The position numbers and the translations under genes are program-made. A DNA stretch of 64,000 nucleotides from an uncultured Bacteriovorax sp. (GTDB taxonomy: Bacteria > Bdellovibrionota > Bacteriovoracia > Bacteriovoracales > Bacteriovoracaceae). Below the pieces are notes generated by a model, which saw only the letters and a list, made by a program, of their open reading frames with translations, made no database searches and was not told the origin of the DNA. Positions 45,168-54,329 of the stretch are shown piece by piece; position 1 is the stretch's first letter, and every line of letters starts with the position of its first letter. Where the stretch lies: contig CAMLMH010000002.1 in assembly GCA_946481315.1 (NCBI GenBank), positions 186,001 through 250,000 of the forward strand. Reading direction: 5' to 3'.

Positions 45168-46904
45168 TCAGGCCTTGAGGGCCAGCTCTCTGATGTTGGC
45201 CATCACTTTATCGGACAGCTCCAGTGCTTTCGTTTTTTTCTCTTCCAGTGTTCCGTTCTTTTCCTGGATCATAAGGTAGAACTTAATTTTTGGCTCAGTT
45301 CCCGAAGGACGAAGGTATAGCTGATTTCCGCCTTCGAAGAAAAAACCAAGAACATTGCTCTTTGGTAATCCTTCGATTCCAAGCGAGTAGTCCTTGATAC
45401 GCTCAATTTTAAGTCCTGCCAGGTTGTTATCGCTGAAACGACGGAAGCTTGCCATGATCCGTGAAATTTTTTCCTGACCTTCGATACCGAAATAGTCCAG
45501 AGAAAGCAAATCTTCACGAGAGAATCCATATTCCTCATAAATTTTATCGAGAGCATCGATCAGGTTGAGTCCCTGCAGTTTATAAAAAAGCGCGACTTCG
45601 GCCATTAGTGAAACGGAAGAGACACCGTCTTTATCACGGGCGAAGTTATGACAAAGGTAACCGAACGATTCTTCAGTCGCAAACAGGAACTCTTTATGCG
45701 GTTGCTGTATCTCAATCTGATTCATTTTTCCGCAGATCCATTTAAATCCTGTCAGTGTATTGTGAATCTCCACGCCGAACGAGTGGCATATAGTATCCAG
45801 CATTGGAGTCGTAACGATTGATTTCACCACATATCCCGCTGCCGGAAGTTTTCCGCGTTTCTTGAGCTGAGAGAGAATATAGTGCAGTTTAAGAATACCA
45901 ATCTGGTTGCCGGTTAAATATTCTACTTTGCCTTTATGTTTTATGGCCACGCCCAGACGATCAGTATCGGGATCGGAACCCATGACAATATCTGCATTTA
46001 ACTTTTCCATGAGGTCCACTGCCATTTTGAGGGCCGATGGATTTTCCGGATTGGGAGATTTAACCGTTGGGAATCGTCCATTCGGTTTTGCCTGTTCTTC
46101 GACAATGGCCACGTCTTTAAAGCCTAGTTCATTAAGTGCTCGCTGACAGGGAGTAAGACCCGCACCGTGAATCGGAGTATAAACGACTTTTAATTTGGAT
46201 CCATGCTCCAGGCACATTTCCGGCGCCACTGACTTAGATAAAATGGCCTTGAAATATTCATCTTCCACTGAATCGTCGATCCAGGCTATTAGTCCTTTTT
46301 TCAAACCTTCTGAAAAAGGCAATTTTAAAATAGCGCCGAAATCGCTGAGGGCGTTGTAGTTATTAATAATGTTCTGATCATTAGGTGGAGTGACCTGAGA
46401 TCCATCCGCCCAAAAAACTTTATAGCCATTGTACTCCGGAGGGTTGTGTGAAGCCGTGACCATCACACCTGCCTGCGACTTGTGGTAGCGAACGGCAAAT
46501 GACAATAGGGCCACGGGGTTTAAATGTTTGTAGATGTAGGCCTTGATTCCGTTGCCGGCCATCACTTCAGCGGCCACGCAGGCAAGTTCATATGACATAA
46601 TACGTGAGTCATAACTTATACAAATACTCGGTGCAGCTTTCTTTTGGGCCAGAACTTCCTGGCATAGGGCCTGAGTCGCTTTTCCGATGGTATAGATATT
46701 AATACGATTATTTCCCTGCCCCAGGATACTGCGCATTCCTCCAGTACCAAACTCCAGATCTTTATAGAAGCGTTCCTCTATTTCCTTGGTCTGATTTGCA
46801 TCGATGAGCGCCTGGATTTCTGCTCGGGATTCCGGAGAAAATAGCTCGTTTTTGGCCCATTCTTGTGCGCGCATGAAAGCTTGTGTTGGTGCAGTGTTTG
46901 TCAT
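45168..46904 (-). CDS. Phosphoglucomutase/phosphomannomutase family (PGM2-like)
   Basis: A 578-residue alpha-D-phosphohexomutase that interconverts sugar 1- and 6-phosphates. The active-site serine lies in VTASHNPPEYNGYK, the metal-binding loop is MGSDPDTDRLG, and TEESFGYL and RPSGTEPKIK are present. It is of the long PgcA/PGM2 type that may also act on phosphopentoses. The ATG at 46904 has GGGGA at 5 bases; an ATG at 46916 is less suitable. Together with manC it covers hexose-phosphate supply. Confidence 0.9.
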   Translation of the reverse strand: MTNTAPTQAFMRAQEWAKNELFSPESRAEIQALIDANQTKEIEERFYKDLEFGTGGMRSILGQGNNRINIYTIGKATQALCQEVLAQKKAAPSICISYDSRIMSYELACVAAEVMAGNGIKAYIYKHLNPVALLSFAVRYHKSQAGVMVTASHNPPEYNGYKVFWADGSQVTPPNDQNIINNYNALSDFGAILKLPFSEGLKKGLIAWIDDSVEDEYFKAILSKSVAPEMCLEHGSKLKVVYTPIHGAGLTPCQRALNELGFKDVAIVEEQAKPNGRFPTVKSPNPENPSALKMAVDLMEKLNADIVMGSDPDTDRLGVAIKHKGKVEYLTGNQIGILKLHYILSQLKKRGKLPAAGYVVKSIVTTPMLDTICHSFGVEIHNTLTGFKWICGKMNQIEIQQPHKEFLFATEESFGYLCHNFARDKDGVSSVSLMAEVALFYKLQGLNLIDALDKIYEEYGFSREDLLSLDYFGIEGQEKISRIMASFRRFSDNNLAGLKIERIKDYSLGIEGLPKSNVLGFFFEGGNQLYLRPSGTEPKIKFYLMIQEKNGTLEEKKTKALELSDKVMANIRELALKA

Positions 46905-46995
46905 ATTTATCCCCATAATGCTTAAGTCTCAAACTCGAAGACGAATTTTAGAAAAAGAAGGCAAAGAAAGCAATCTTTTAAGCGAATAGCTCTTT

Positions 46996-47022
46996 TTGGA
47001 CAGTTTAATTTTATGCTAAAAT
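46996..47022 (+). promoter_or_regulatory. Promoter for the ferredoxin gene
   Basis: TTGGAC (46996-47001) and an extended -10, TGCTAAAAT (TAAAAT at 47017-47022), 15 bases apart. The spacer is short for a standard promoter, but the TGn element compensates. It points to the ferredoxin gene 45 bases downstream. Confidence 0.45.
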
Positions 47023-47067
47023 GACGAACTCTTAAACAATGAATGTAATGGTGAATTTGGAGGATAT

Positions 47068-47316
47068 ATGGCCAATAAAAAAATGAAGCATAAGCTCAAC
47101 ATTCCTGGAGCCTGGTACTGCACAGATCCGGATGATGATAATGGAGAAGGATGTATTGCCTGTAACGTGTGTTACACTGGTGCGCCGGAGTTTTTTAAAG
47201 AGGACGAAGATGGAAATGCTTACGTCTGGAAGCAACCATCTACTCCAGCTGAGATAGAGCTTTGCCAGGAACAACTGGAAGCTTGTCCGGTGGCCTCAAT
47301 AGGTAAAGACGGCTAA
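47068..47316 (+). CDS. Ferredoxin (single iron-sulfur cluster type)
   Basis: An 82-residue electron carrier. The cysteine pattern CIACNVC in the first half and a further CQEQLEACPVASI in the second half are like ferredoxins of the one-cluster 4Fe-4S (or 3Fe-4S) kind; the remaining cysteine (WYCTD) may be extra. GGAGG lies before the ATG. The partner enzyme is unknown; no redox gene is adjacent. Confidence 0.78.
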   Translation: MANKKMKHKLNIPGAWYCTDPDDDNGEGCIACNVCYTGAPEFFKEDEDGNAYVWKQPSTPAEIELCQEQLEACPVASIGKDG

Positions 47317-47343
47317 TTCCCTGGGAAGCCTTAAAAAAATCGT

Positions 47344-47411
47344 TTTTCCTTGTCTGGTAAGGTCTCTTCATTGAAAATAAATCAATCGAAGACCTGATCG
47401 GACAAGGAAAG
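47344..47411 (+). promoter_or_regulatory. Long mRNA hairpin sequestering the antiporter ribosome binding site
   Basis: The arm starting TTTCCTTGTC at 47345 pairs with GACAAGGAAA at 47401-47410 in 10 perfect pairs. Inside, GGTCT pairs with AGACC (47361-47365 / 47390-47394) and ATTGA with TCAAT around an AAATAAA loop, with wobble pairs between. The Shine-Dalgarno AAGGA (47404-47408) is within the outer stem, 6 bases from the ATG. Such a structure can hold translation off until it melts or is cleaved. Confidence 0.75.
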
Positions 47412-47414
47412 TTC

Positions 47415-48689
47415 ATGAATCCTACACTTCTCGAAAGTATTGCAACATTTCTCTTTTTCATTGCTATTTTGCATACTTTTCTCGTCAGTAAATTTGAAAT
47501 TATTGCTCATCGGCAACCCCACGCTTCTATCGCGAAAAATGTCTGGCATTATCTCTCTGAAGTCGAAGTCGTTTTTGGTTTGTGGTCACTTGTTTTGCTC
47601 TCGATTATGATGTTTATAAGTGGTCCTACGGCCATGATTCAGTATCTGGAGGGATTGAATTTTACTGAAGCCGCTTTTGTTTTTGTCATTATGTGCATGG
47701 CCGCAACCCGTCCCATTATTACTCTTGCTGAAAGGATTATAAAAACGGTTGCGCGGTTACTGCCCCTTCAGGAAAAAATGGCCTTTTATGTTGCGACCAT
47801 GATCTTCGGACCTTTATTAGGTTCTTTTATTACCGAACCTGCGGCCATGACCGTTACTGCCTTAGTTTTATTTGATGTCTATTTCCAAACATCAGTTTCT
47901 TTGAAATTTAAATATGGAACGCTGGCCCTTTTGCTGGTTAACGTTTCAGTGGGAGGAACGCTCACTCATTTTGCTGCTCCTCCCGTATTGATGGTGGCCG
48001 GTAAATGGGGATGGGATACAGCTTTCATGCTTCAGCATTTTGGCTATAAGGCCCTGCTGGGAATTGTGGCCTCAACACTTTTTTATGCTTACCTTTTTCG
48101 CAGTGATTTAAAAGGAATTGTCAGAGTGAAGGAATACCCTGAGGGATATTTCATACCACGCTGGTGGAAAATAATTATTCAGGCCTTGCTTCTCCTGCTT
48201 GTCGTGGCCACAGCTCATCACCCGAAGGTCTTCATTGGAATTTTTTGTTTCTTTTTGGGATTTGTGAAAATCACTCAGCGCTATCAAAATGATTTGAAAA
48301 TTCGCGAATCATTTCTGGTAGCCTTTTTTCTGGCCGGACTGGTCACACTTGGTTCAATGCAAGCTTGGTGGCTTAGACCCTTGTTGGGTCAACTAGGGGA
48401 TACCCTTTTGTTTGTGGGGGCCACAGCTCTTACTGCCGTAACCGATAATGCTGCCCTCACATATCTGGGATCACTGGTAGAGCTTACAGATAAAGCAAAA
48501 TATGCACTGGTTGCCGGGGCCGTTTCCGGTGGGGGATTAACAGTCATCGCTAATGCTCCGAATCCCGTGGCCTTTGGAATTTTAAAAGATACATTCGGAA
48601 AAGAGAGTATCATGCCGCTTAGACTTTTCTTTTATGCTTTACCGCCGACCCTTTTTTGTATGCTCTTTTTATGGCTCTTGCCGAGTTAA
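47415..48689 (+). CDS. Putative Na+/H+ antiporter
   Basis: A 424-residue protein with about 11-12 membrane helices of the putative Na+/H+ antiporter family (PF07399 type). Recognisable stretches are FGPLLGSFITEPAAMTV and TAVTDNAALTYLG, with acidic and polar residues within membrane helices, as needed for cation exchange. It would control sodium, pH or both. Its ribosome binding site is in a long hairpin. The stop overlaps the convergent ilvE by 4 bases. Confidence 0.85.
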   Translation: MNPTLLESIATFLFFIAILHTFLVSKFEIIAHRQPHASIAKNVWHYLSEVEVVFGLWSLVLLSIMMFISGPTAMIQYLEGLNFTEAAFVFVIMCMAATRPIITLAERIIKTVARLLPLQEKMAFYVATMIFGPLLGSFITEPAAMTVTALVLFDVYFQTSVSLKFKYGTLALLLVNVSVGGTLTHFAAPPVLMVAGKWGWDTAFMLQHFGYKALLGIVASTLFYAYLFRSDLKGIVRVKEYPEGYFIPRWWKIIIQALLLLLVVATAHHPKVFIGIFCFFLGFVKITQRYQNDLKIRESFLVAFFLAGLVTLGSMQAWWLRPLLGQLGDTLLFVGATALTAVTDNAALTYLGSLVELTDKAKYALVAGAVSGGGLTVIANAPNPVAFGILKDTFGKESIMPLRLFFYALPPTLFCMLFLWLLPS

Positions 48690-49765
48690 GGAGATTTCGG
48701 CTCAATCCGGATGATCCATTCGTACTTATCCGTTGAGCGACCTTCTTGAATGGCCAGCAGTTTTTCCTTGAGTTCGATTCCCACTTTTCCTTCTGGATGG
48801 ATAAGAGGAAAACGTTCTTCAGTAATCTCTGCCAGGTAATTTATGGGAGTGATAATGGCAGCCGTTCCGCAGGCAAAAGCTTCAGTACAGCGACCTGCTT
48901 TTATATCGGCCAGTAATTCGTCTATAACCATTTTGCGCTCAAAAACTTTATAGCCCAGATCTCGGGCCAGTGTAATCAGCGATTTGCGGGTAATCCCATC
49001 GAGAATGCTGTCGTTTAATTCTGGTGTATGCAATTCATTATTGATGACGGCGAAAAAATTCATTCCGGACATTTCTTCAATATATTTTTTTTCGCGTCCA
49101 TCAAGCCATAGAGTCTGAACAAACCCGTGTTGTTTTGCTTTGATTGATGAAAGTAAACTGGCAGCATAGTTCCCGCCGGTTTTGGCAAAACCAGTTCCTC
49201 CGGGAAAAGCTCGGGAATTTTCTCTTTCAATCAAAACGGAGAGGCCTGTCTCGCTGGAGAAATAAGCACCTGAAGGTGAAGCAATAACAATAAAACGAAA
49301 TTTCTCTGAGGGCTTTATTCCCAGGGTTTCTTCTGAAGCAAACATGAACGGTCGAAGATAGAGCGATTCTCCAGAGCGGCGGGGAACAAAGGCAGCCGAA
49401 TAAGCCGTGACTTCCTTAACCGCATCCATAAATAGGGCTGCCGGAATGTGTGGCATTGCCATTCGTTCAGCAGAACGATTGAATCGCAAATGGTTTTCTT
49501 CTGGACGAAAAATAAAGGGTCCAGCTCCACCAACCCGGTAAGCTTTCATGCCTTCGAAAATTTCCTGGGCATAATGCAGGACTTTAGCCGTTGGATACAT
49601 CGAAATCGGACCGTATGGCATAATTTCTAAATTTCCCCATTTGCCGTTTTCATAATCAGCAATGGCCATAACCGGGGACATTATATTCCCAAAACCTAAG
49701 GTTTCCGGCAAAGAGAAGCTGGAAATGGCATTTTGCAGACCCGGATGAATGGTGATTTCTGTCAT
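48686..49765 (-). CDS. ilvE: Branched-chain amino acid aminotransferase
   Basis: Transfers amino groups between glutamate and the keto acids of valine, leucine and isoleucine with PLP. Family class IV segments such as YAQEIFEGMKAYR and LYLRPFMFASEETLG are present, with the PLP-region KTGGNYAASLL and the EEMSGMNFF stretch. Length 359 matches the bacterial long (class II) form. The start ATG 49765 is chosen; the extra residues to 49813 do not fit. Confidence 0.93.
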   Translation of the reverse strand: MTEITIHPGLQNAISSFSLPETLGFGNIMSPVMAIADYENGKWGNLEIMPYGPISMYPTAKVLHYAQEIFEGMKAYRVGGAGPFIFRPEENHLRFNRSAERMAMPHIPAALFMDAVKEVTAYSAAFVPRRSGESLYLRPFMFASEETLGIKPSEKFRFIVIASPSGAYFSSETGLSVLIERENSRAFPGGTGFAKTGGNYAASLLSSIKAKQHGFVQTLWLDGREKKYIEEMSGMNFFAVINNELHTPELNDSILDGITRKSLITLARDLGYKVFERKMVIDELLADIKAGRCTEAFACGTAAIITPINYLAEITEERFPLIHPEGKVGIELKEKLLAIQEGRSTDKYEWIIRIEPKSP

Positions 49766-49926
49766 ATTTTTCTCACAATTAGTTCTTATTAGCCTACTAA
49801 AAAGCCCGGTCATTATATCAATTAAGCAGGAAGAATCAAAAGTTTATTGAAGTTTTCAGCTGTTGGAAGCCTAAAGCACCAAAAAAAAAGCATTTACCCC
49901 TCTCAATCTGACGCCAGTCTTAATAA

Positions 49927-49953
49927 TAAATTTATTAATCCTAAAAGCGATCT
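49927..49953 (+). promoter_or_regulatory. Candidate sigma-28 type promoter of the chemotaxis operon
   Basis: TAAATTTA, 11 bases, AGCGATCT resembles the FliA consensus TAAAGTTT-N11-GCCGATAA in 6 of 8 and 4 of 8 positions at the exact spacing. It lies 56 bases before the cheA ATG, a usual place for a motility-class promoter. The match in the -10 part is only the CGAT core. Confidence 0.3.
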
Positions 49954-50008
49954 TACCGATCAATCTAACTGAAAATCTATCTTTCTAATGGATTGAAGGG
50001 AAATTTTT

Positions 50009-51880
50009 ATGAATGAATTTGAAAAAGAAGTTAAACTCGATTTTTTGGCCGAGGCCATTCAGCTCTTGAACGACGCTGAGCAAGCTTTTCTTGCATTGGA
50101 GAGTGATAAGCATAATGCAAATTTAATGAATGAAATTTTCAGACTTGCTCATAACCTTAAAGGAACATCCCGCGCGGTTGGGTTTGGAGATGTGGCCGAG
50201 TTTACTCATGAGTTTGAAAACCTGATCCTTAAAATTAAAGAAGGAAAAGTAGATGTAACTGATTCGGTTGTTTCGCTGCTTCTGGAATGTAACGATCATG
50301 TCAGCGTGATGATTAAAATGCTGAATATGGATCTTGATTCACGATTTGATTCAAAAGAAATTATAGCCAAAATACATGCGGCCTTAAATGGTGAGCTCGG
50401 AACAGGTGAGGCATCTTCTCCGGTTGCACCAGCTGAAGCTTCTGAGACAATGCCTGAAGAAACAATCTCTGCCGAAGATATCGCTTTGCTGGAATCCTTC
50501 GAACAAAACCTCAATATGCCGGCTGAAGTTGAAGCGAAAGTTTTAACGATGGAGCAAAAGCAGGAGAGAGCAGCTTCTTTTTTCCCTAGTGAATCAAAAA
50601 AAGCAGAACCTGTCGGTCAGACTCCGGCTGCTCACGATACTAAGAAAGCAGCACCAGCATCTGGTGGCAACAATAAAGGCGCAGCTGAAGACGACAGCAT
50701 CCGGGTAAGTTTATCCCGAGTTGAAATGCTCAACAACGTGGTTGGTGAGCTGGTTATTATTCAGACTGTTTTAAATCAGCACCGAGAGGAAGTGCAGAAT
50801 TCGCTGATGTTAAAATCTCTTTCACATCTGGCAAAACTCTCTAAAGAAATTCAAAACATTTCGATGAGTCTTCGGATGGTACCGCTTAAACAAACAATGC
50901 AGAAGATGCAGAGAATTGTTCGCGATACTTCTAAAGCACTAAATAAAAAAGTTCACCTGGAGCTCATTGGTGAAGAGACTGAAATTGATAAAACAGTGCT
51001 GGAGCATTTGGCAGATCCGCTGGTTCACATTGTCCGCAATGCCGTTGATCACGGTCTGGAATCAACAGAAGGACGTCTAGCTGCAGGAAAAACAGTAGAA
51101 GGACACGTCTCTTTGAAGGCCTATCATGAAGGCAATAACCTGGTCATTGAAATCCGCGATGACGGAAAAGGGATAAATCCAAAAATCATTCGCGAGAAAG
51201 CGATTGAAAAAGGTGTTATATCGGCCAATGCTTCAATGAGCGATGATGACCTGGTCAATCTGATTTTTCATCCTGGTTTCTCGACGAAATCAGAAGTTTC
51301 TGAAATTTCCGGGCGCGGCGTTGGGATGGATGTCGTTAAAACTAATATTGAAAAACTTTCCGGTGAAGTGAAAGTTGTCACAGAGTTAGGTAAAGGATCC
51401 GTCTTCAAAGTTGTCCTTCCATTAACCCTGGCCATTATTGAGGCCATGGTAACTAAGATTGGAGATGAGAGATATATTATCCCGCTTGGTCAGGTTTATG
51501 AATCGTTAAGCCCGACTCCGGACATCGTCCACCACGTTAATGGTGTGGGTGACTGTCTGAAGATCAGGGGAGAGGTTCTTCCGTTGTTTAAAATTTCGAA
51601 AGCACTTCAACGCAATCTCAATGAGAAACCACTTAATCAGCAGATTGCAATTATCGTGAATTCGGAAGAAAGAAATTTTGCAGTATTGGTCGACGATATT
51701 CTTCACCAGCAACAGGTCGTTATTAAGAAGCTGGGTGAAGAAATTAAAAACCAGAAAGGATTTATGGGAAGCTCAATCCTGGGAGACGGTCGTCCGGCCT
51801 TTATCCTTGACCTGATTGAACTTTTCTCGGGCTCAATGAAAAAGAAGAAGACTAACTTTTTAGAAGAAATGGCGTCATAG
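50009..51880 (+). CDS. cheA: Chemotaxis sensor kinase CheA
   Basis: A 623-residue kinase that passes phosphate from receptor arrays to CheY and CheB. An N-terminal HPt domain (His48 in LAHNLKGTSRAVG), a long variable linker (about 130-230), dimerisation domain, the HATPase (NAVDHGLES as N box, RDDGKGINPKI, then GRGVGMDVV) and a C-terminal CheW-like domain (about 465-610) can be read in order. GAAGGGAAATTTTTATG gives the ribosome binding site. It leads the operon to 56173. Confidence 0.95.
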   Translation: MNEFEKEVKLDFLAEAIQLLNDAEQAFLALESDKHNANLMNEIFRLAHNLKGTSRAVGFGDVAEFTHEFENLILKIKEGKVDVTDSVVSLLLECNDHVSVMIKMLNMDLDSRFDSKEIIAKIHAALNGELGTGEASSPVAPAEASETMPEETISAEDIALLESFEQNLNMPAEVEAKVLTMEQKQERAASFFPSESKKAEPVGQTPAAHDTKKAAPASGGNNKGAAEDDSIRVSLSRVEMLNNVVGELVIIQTVLNQHREEVQNSLMLKSLSHLAKLSKEIQNISMSLRMVPLKQTMQKMQRIVRDTSKALNKKVHLELIGEETEIDKTVLEHLADPLVHIVRNAVDHGLESTEGRLAAGKTVEGHVSLKAYHEGNNLVIEIRDDGKGINPKIIREKAIEKGVISANASMSDDDLVNLIFHPGFSTKSEVSEISGRGVGMDVVKTNIEKLSGEVKVVTELGKGSVFKVVLPLTLAIIEAMVTKIGDERYIIPLGQVYESLSPTPDIVHHVNGVGDCLKIRGEVLPLFKISKALQRNLNEKPLNQQIAIIVNSEERNFAVLVDDILHQQQVVIKKLGEEIKNQKGFMGSSILGDGRPAFILDLIELFSGSMKKKKTNFLEEMAS

Positions 51881-51890
51881 GAGAAAAAAA

Positions 51891-52391
51891 ATGGAAAAAG
51901 ACAACGTATCAAAAATGAAGAGAGTTAACGGTTCAGAACTAAGTCGTTTTATTGAATTCAGTCTGGGAAATGAAGACTACGCCATTCCGCTGTTGATGGT
52001 AAGGGAAGTTATATCTGTACCAGATACAACTCCGATCCCTAAATCTCCTACACATTTTCTGGGAATTATGAATCTTCGCGGCCAGGTTATTTCTGTTGTC
52101 GATCTAAGAAAAAAACTTAAGGTTGATGCCCGTAAAGATAAAGAAGAGGCGGTAATCATCGTTGACATCGGCGGAATGAATATTGGTGTTGTTGTCGATT
52201 CGATCAATAAAGTCCTGGCGTTTTCTTCAGAAGAAGTTAGTGAGATGCCGGAAGTTGAGCATCAGGTAAACACTCATTATATTTATGGTGTTTACAAGAA
52301 AGAGAATTCTCTGACTGTCCTGCTGGACATCGCAAAAGTTCTCGATATCAAAGATATGGAAGCTATCAACGAAACGAAGAGAGCTGCTTAA
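51891..52391 (+). CDS. cheW: Chemotaxis coupling protein CheW
   Basis: A 166-residue adaptor linking CheA to receptors. The single CheW domain covers about residues 18-155 (SLGNEDYAIPLLMVREV, PKSPTHFLGIMNLRGQV, VVVDSINKV are family segments). It lies 10 bases after cheA and follows it with AGGAG before the ATG. Confidence 0.93.
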   Translation: MEKDNVSKMKRVNGSELSRFIEFSLGNEDYAIPLLMVREVISVPDTTPIPKSPTHFLGIMNLRGQVISVVDLRKKLKVDARKDKEEAVIIVDIGGMNIGVVVDSINKVLAFSSEEVSEMPEVEHQVNTHYIYGVYKKENSLTVLLDIAKVLDIKDMEAINETKRAA

Positions 52392-52449
52392 TTTCTTTCT
52401 CTACTAGCAAATTTAACCCAAGAAGCTCCATCTTCTTGCCGGAGAATAC

Positions 52450-54321
52450 ATGTCTGTGCCAGCATTGGGAACAGTTAGCAATGAATTTGTTCCCTTGATA
52501 GAAAAAGTCTCGCAGGTTGTCCATAAAATTTCGGGCAATCGCCTGGGTGAAAAACAGGCCTATATGGTCGAGACACGTCTGAAAAAAAGAATGATGGAGC
52601 TTGGGGTTAAATCTCCGGCTGAATATCTGCGGTACCTGGATTCTCATCTGGACAGTGAGTCCAATGTTCTGGTGGGATTATTAACAACCCACCATACATT
52701 TTTCTTTCGCGAGTTTCCGCACTTTGAAATCCTGAAACAAAAACTTCCTGAACTTGTCGGGCAAGTTAAAAGAAGAGGTGATAAAACCCTTTCTCTTTGG
52801 TCTGCAGCCTGCAGCAGAGGTCATGAGGTTTATTCTCTGGCGATGTTTCTGGAATTTCATCTTCCGAAAATCGATCCTACAGTAACCTTTAAAATTCTGG
52901 GAACTGACATCGATGATGAATCAGTAAAAATTGCTAATAACGGTGTTTATCATCAAAATGAGATTAAAGAAATTCCGATGAACTATCTCGCAAACAACTG
53001 GGCAAATGGCACAGGCGAAATAGCCATGTATGCAAAAATTAAGTCAGCTCTTAAGAGCAAATGTACGTTTAAAAAAGGTAATTTGCTTAAAGTTAATGAA
53101 GCCGTAAAAGATGAAAAGTTTGATGTTATTTTCTGCCGTAATGTTTTTATCTATTTCGAATCTCATCAGGTAGAAGCTATTTCTAAAGATTTGCTTTCTC
53201 ATCTGCGACCGGAAGGAATTTTCTTTTCGGGGATTTCAGAACCTCTTTCAGGTCTTAAGCTTGATGTGAACTCTATTGGACCATCAACATATATTCATAA
53301 ATCAAATACTCCTAAAACAAGCGCTTTTTCTGCGATTATCAATGCAGCTAATGTACTTCCAATGAAAGGTGCAGAAGAAAACCCGGTTTTAAAAGTTCTT
53401 TGTGTTGATGATTCCCCAAGTATTCTTACACTTTTGAAAAAAGTCCTGACGAAAGAGCATGGTTTCGAAGTCGTGGCCACAGCAGTCAACGGTATCGATG
53501 CTATGGAAAAACTTCGTACACACAAGGTCGATCTGATGACCCTGGATATCCATATGCCGGAGATGGATGGTGTGACTTATCTGGAAAAAAATTACAATAA
53601 ATCTCATCCTCCGGTTATAATTATTTCCAGTGCCTCCCGTGGAGATACAGACACAGCAATGAAAGCACTTCGTTTCGGGGCCAGTGATTACGTAGAAAAA
53701 CCTGCGTTGACCAACCTGGAAGAAAGAGGAGAGGAGATAAGGACCAAATTAAAATCCCTTGCTCAGGATGTAAATCCGGTTATGAATTCGGCACCATCTA
53801 TATCTTCTTACGATAAAGAAAACCAGAAATCTTTTTTAATCCGTCAACCGGAAACTAAGTTACGCCTGATGTTTGCCACTCTTTCGGATATGGCAATGCT
53901 GAAGCGATTCTTTTACGACCTGGATCAGTCTCAGCCGCCATCGGTGATCTTTTTTGAAGGTCAGGGTGAACTGCTGGAAGGAATAGTTAAAGAGTTTAAG
54001 CTTGAATTTAAAAAGCCAGTTCAGTTTCTGGATTCAGCAGAGACCAAACTGGAAGCGAACACAATTTACTTTGCTGACATGAAAAAAATGTTTTCTCCTT
54101 TACAGCGTAAATGGATGTATCGTCCAACATCAATTCTGGTTTATGGAAGTATTTCTTCTCATAGTGCCAAAGCAATTGCCGAATGGAAGGGAGCTGAATT
54201 GCTAATTGAAGATCTGGGTACAAAAGGCAATGCCAAAAACCCGCTTATAAAACTGGCCTCGGATACAGTTCCGGCCACAAGTTTTTCTTATATGTCATGT
54301 CGTTTTCTTAGTATGAAATAG
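52450..54321 (+). CDS. cheR: CheR methyltransferase - receiver - degenerate CheB fusion
   Basis: A 623-residue fusion. Residues 10-285 are a CheR-type receptor methyltransferase (WSAACSRGHEVYSLAMFL is the SAM-binding part, with FDVIFCRNVFIYF further on). Residues 313-430 are a receiver (CVDDSPSIL, phosphoacceptor Asp about 364 in LMTLDIHMPEMDG). Residues 465-623 appear to align with a CheB methylesterase but have lost its serine motif (SSTGG is ATLSDM) and the QH histidine. The last domain is thus probably non-catalytic. It starts 58 bases after cheW. Confidence 0.88.
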   Translation: MSVPALGTVSNEFVPLIEKVSQVVHKISGNRLGEKQAYMVETRLKKRMMELGVKSPAEYLRYLDSHLDSESNVLVGLLTTHHTFFFREFPHFEILKQKLPELVGQVKRRGDKTLSLWSAACSRGHEVYSLAMFLEFHLPKIDPTVTFKILGTDIDDESVKIANNGVYHQNEIKEIPMNYLANNWANGTGEIAMYAKIKSALKSKCTFKKGNLLKVNEAVKDEKFDVIFCRNVFIYFESHQVEAISKDLLSHLRPEGIFFSGISEPLSGLKLDVNSIGPSTYIHKSNTPKTSAFSAIINAANVLPMKGAEENPVLKVLCVDDSPSILTLLKKVLTKEHGFEVVATAVNGIDAMEKLRTHKVDLMTLDIHMPEMDGVTYLEKNYNKSHPPVIIISSASRGDTDTAMKALRFGASDYVEKPALTNLEERGEEIRTKLKSLAQDVNPVMNSAPSISSYDKENQKSFLIRQPETKLRLMFATLSDMAMLKRFFYDLDQSQPPSVIFFEGQGELLEGIVKEFKLEFKKPVQFLDSAETKLEANTIYFADMKKMFSPLQRKWMYRPTSILVYGSISSHSAKAIAEWKGAELLIEDLGTKGNAKNPLIKLASDTVPATSFSYMSCRFLSMK

Positions 54322-54329
54322 GCAGCTTT

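Noticed and set aside
47309..47330. Hairpin at the end of the ferredoxin gene as a terminator
   Set aside because: The stem is imperfect and followed by A-run, not T-run; the strong structure is further downstream in the antiporter leader.
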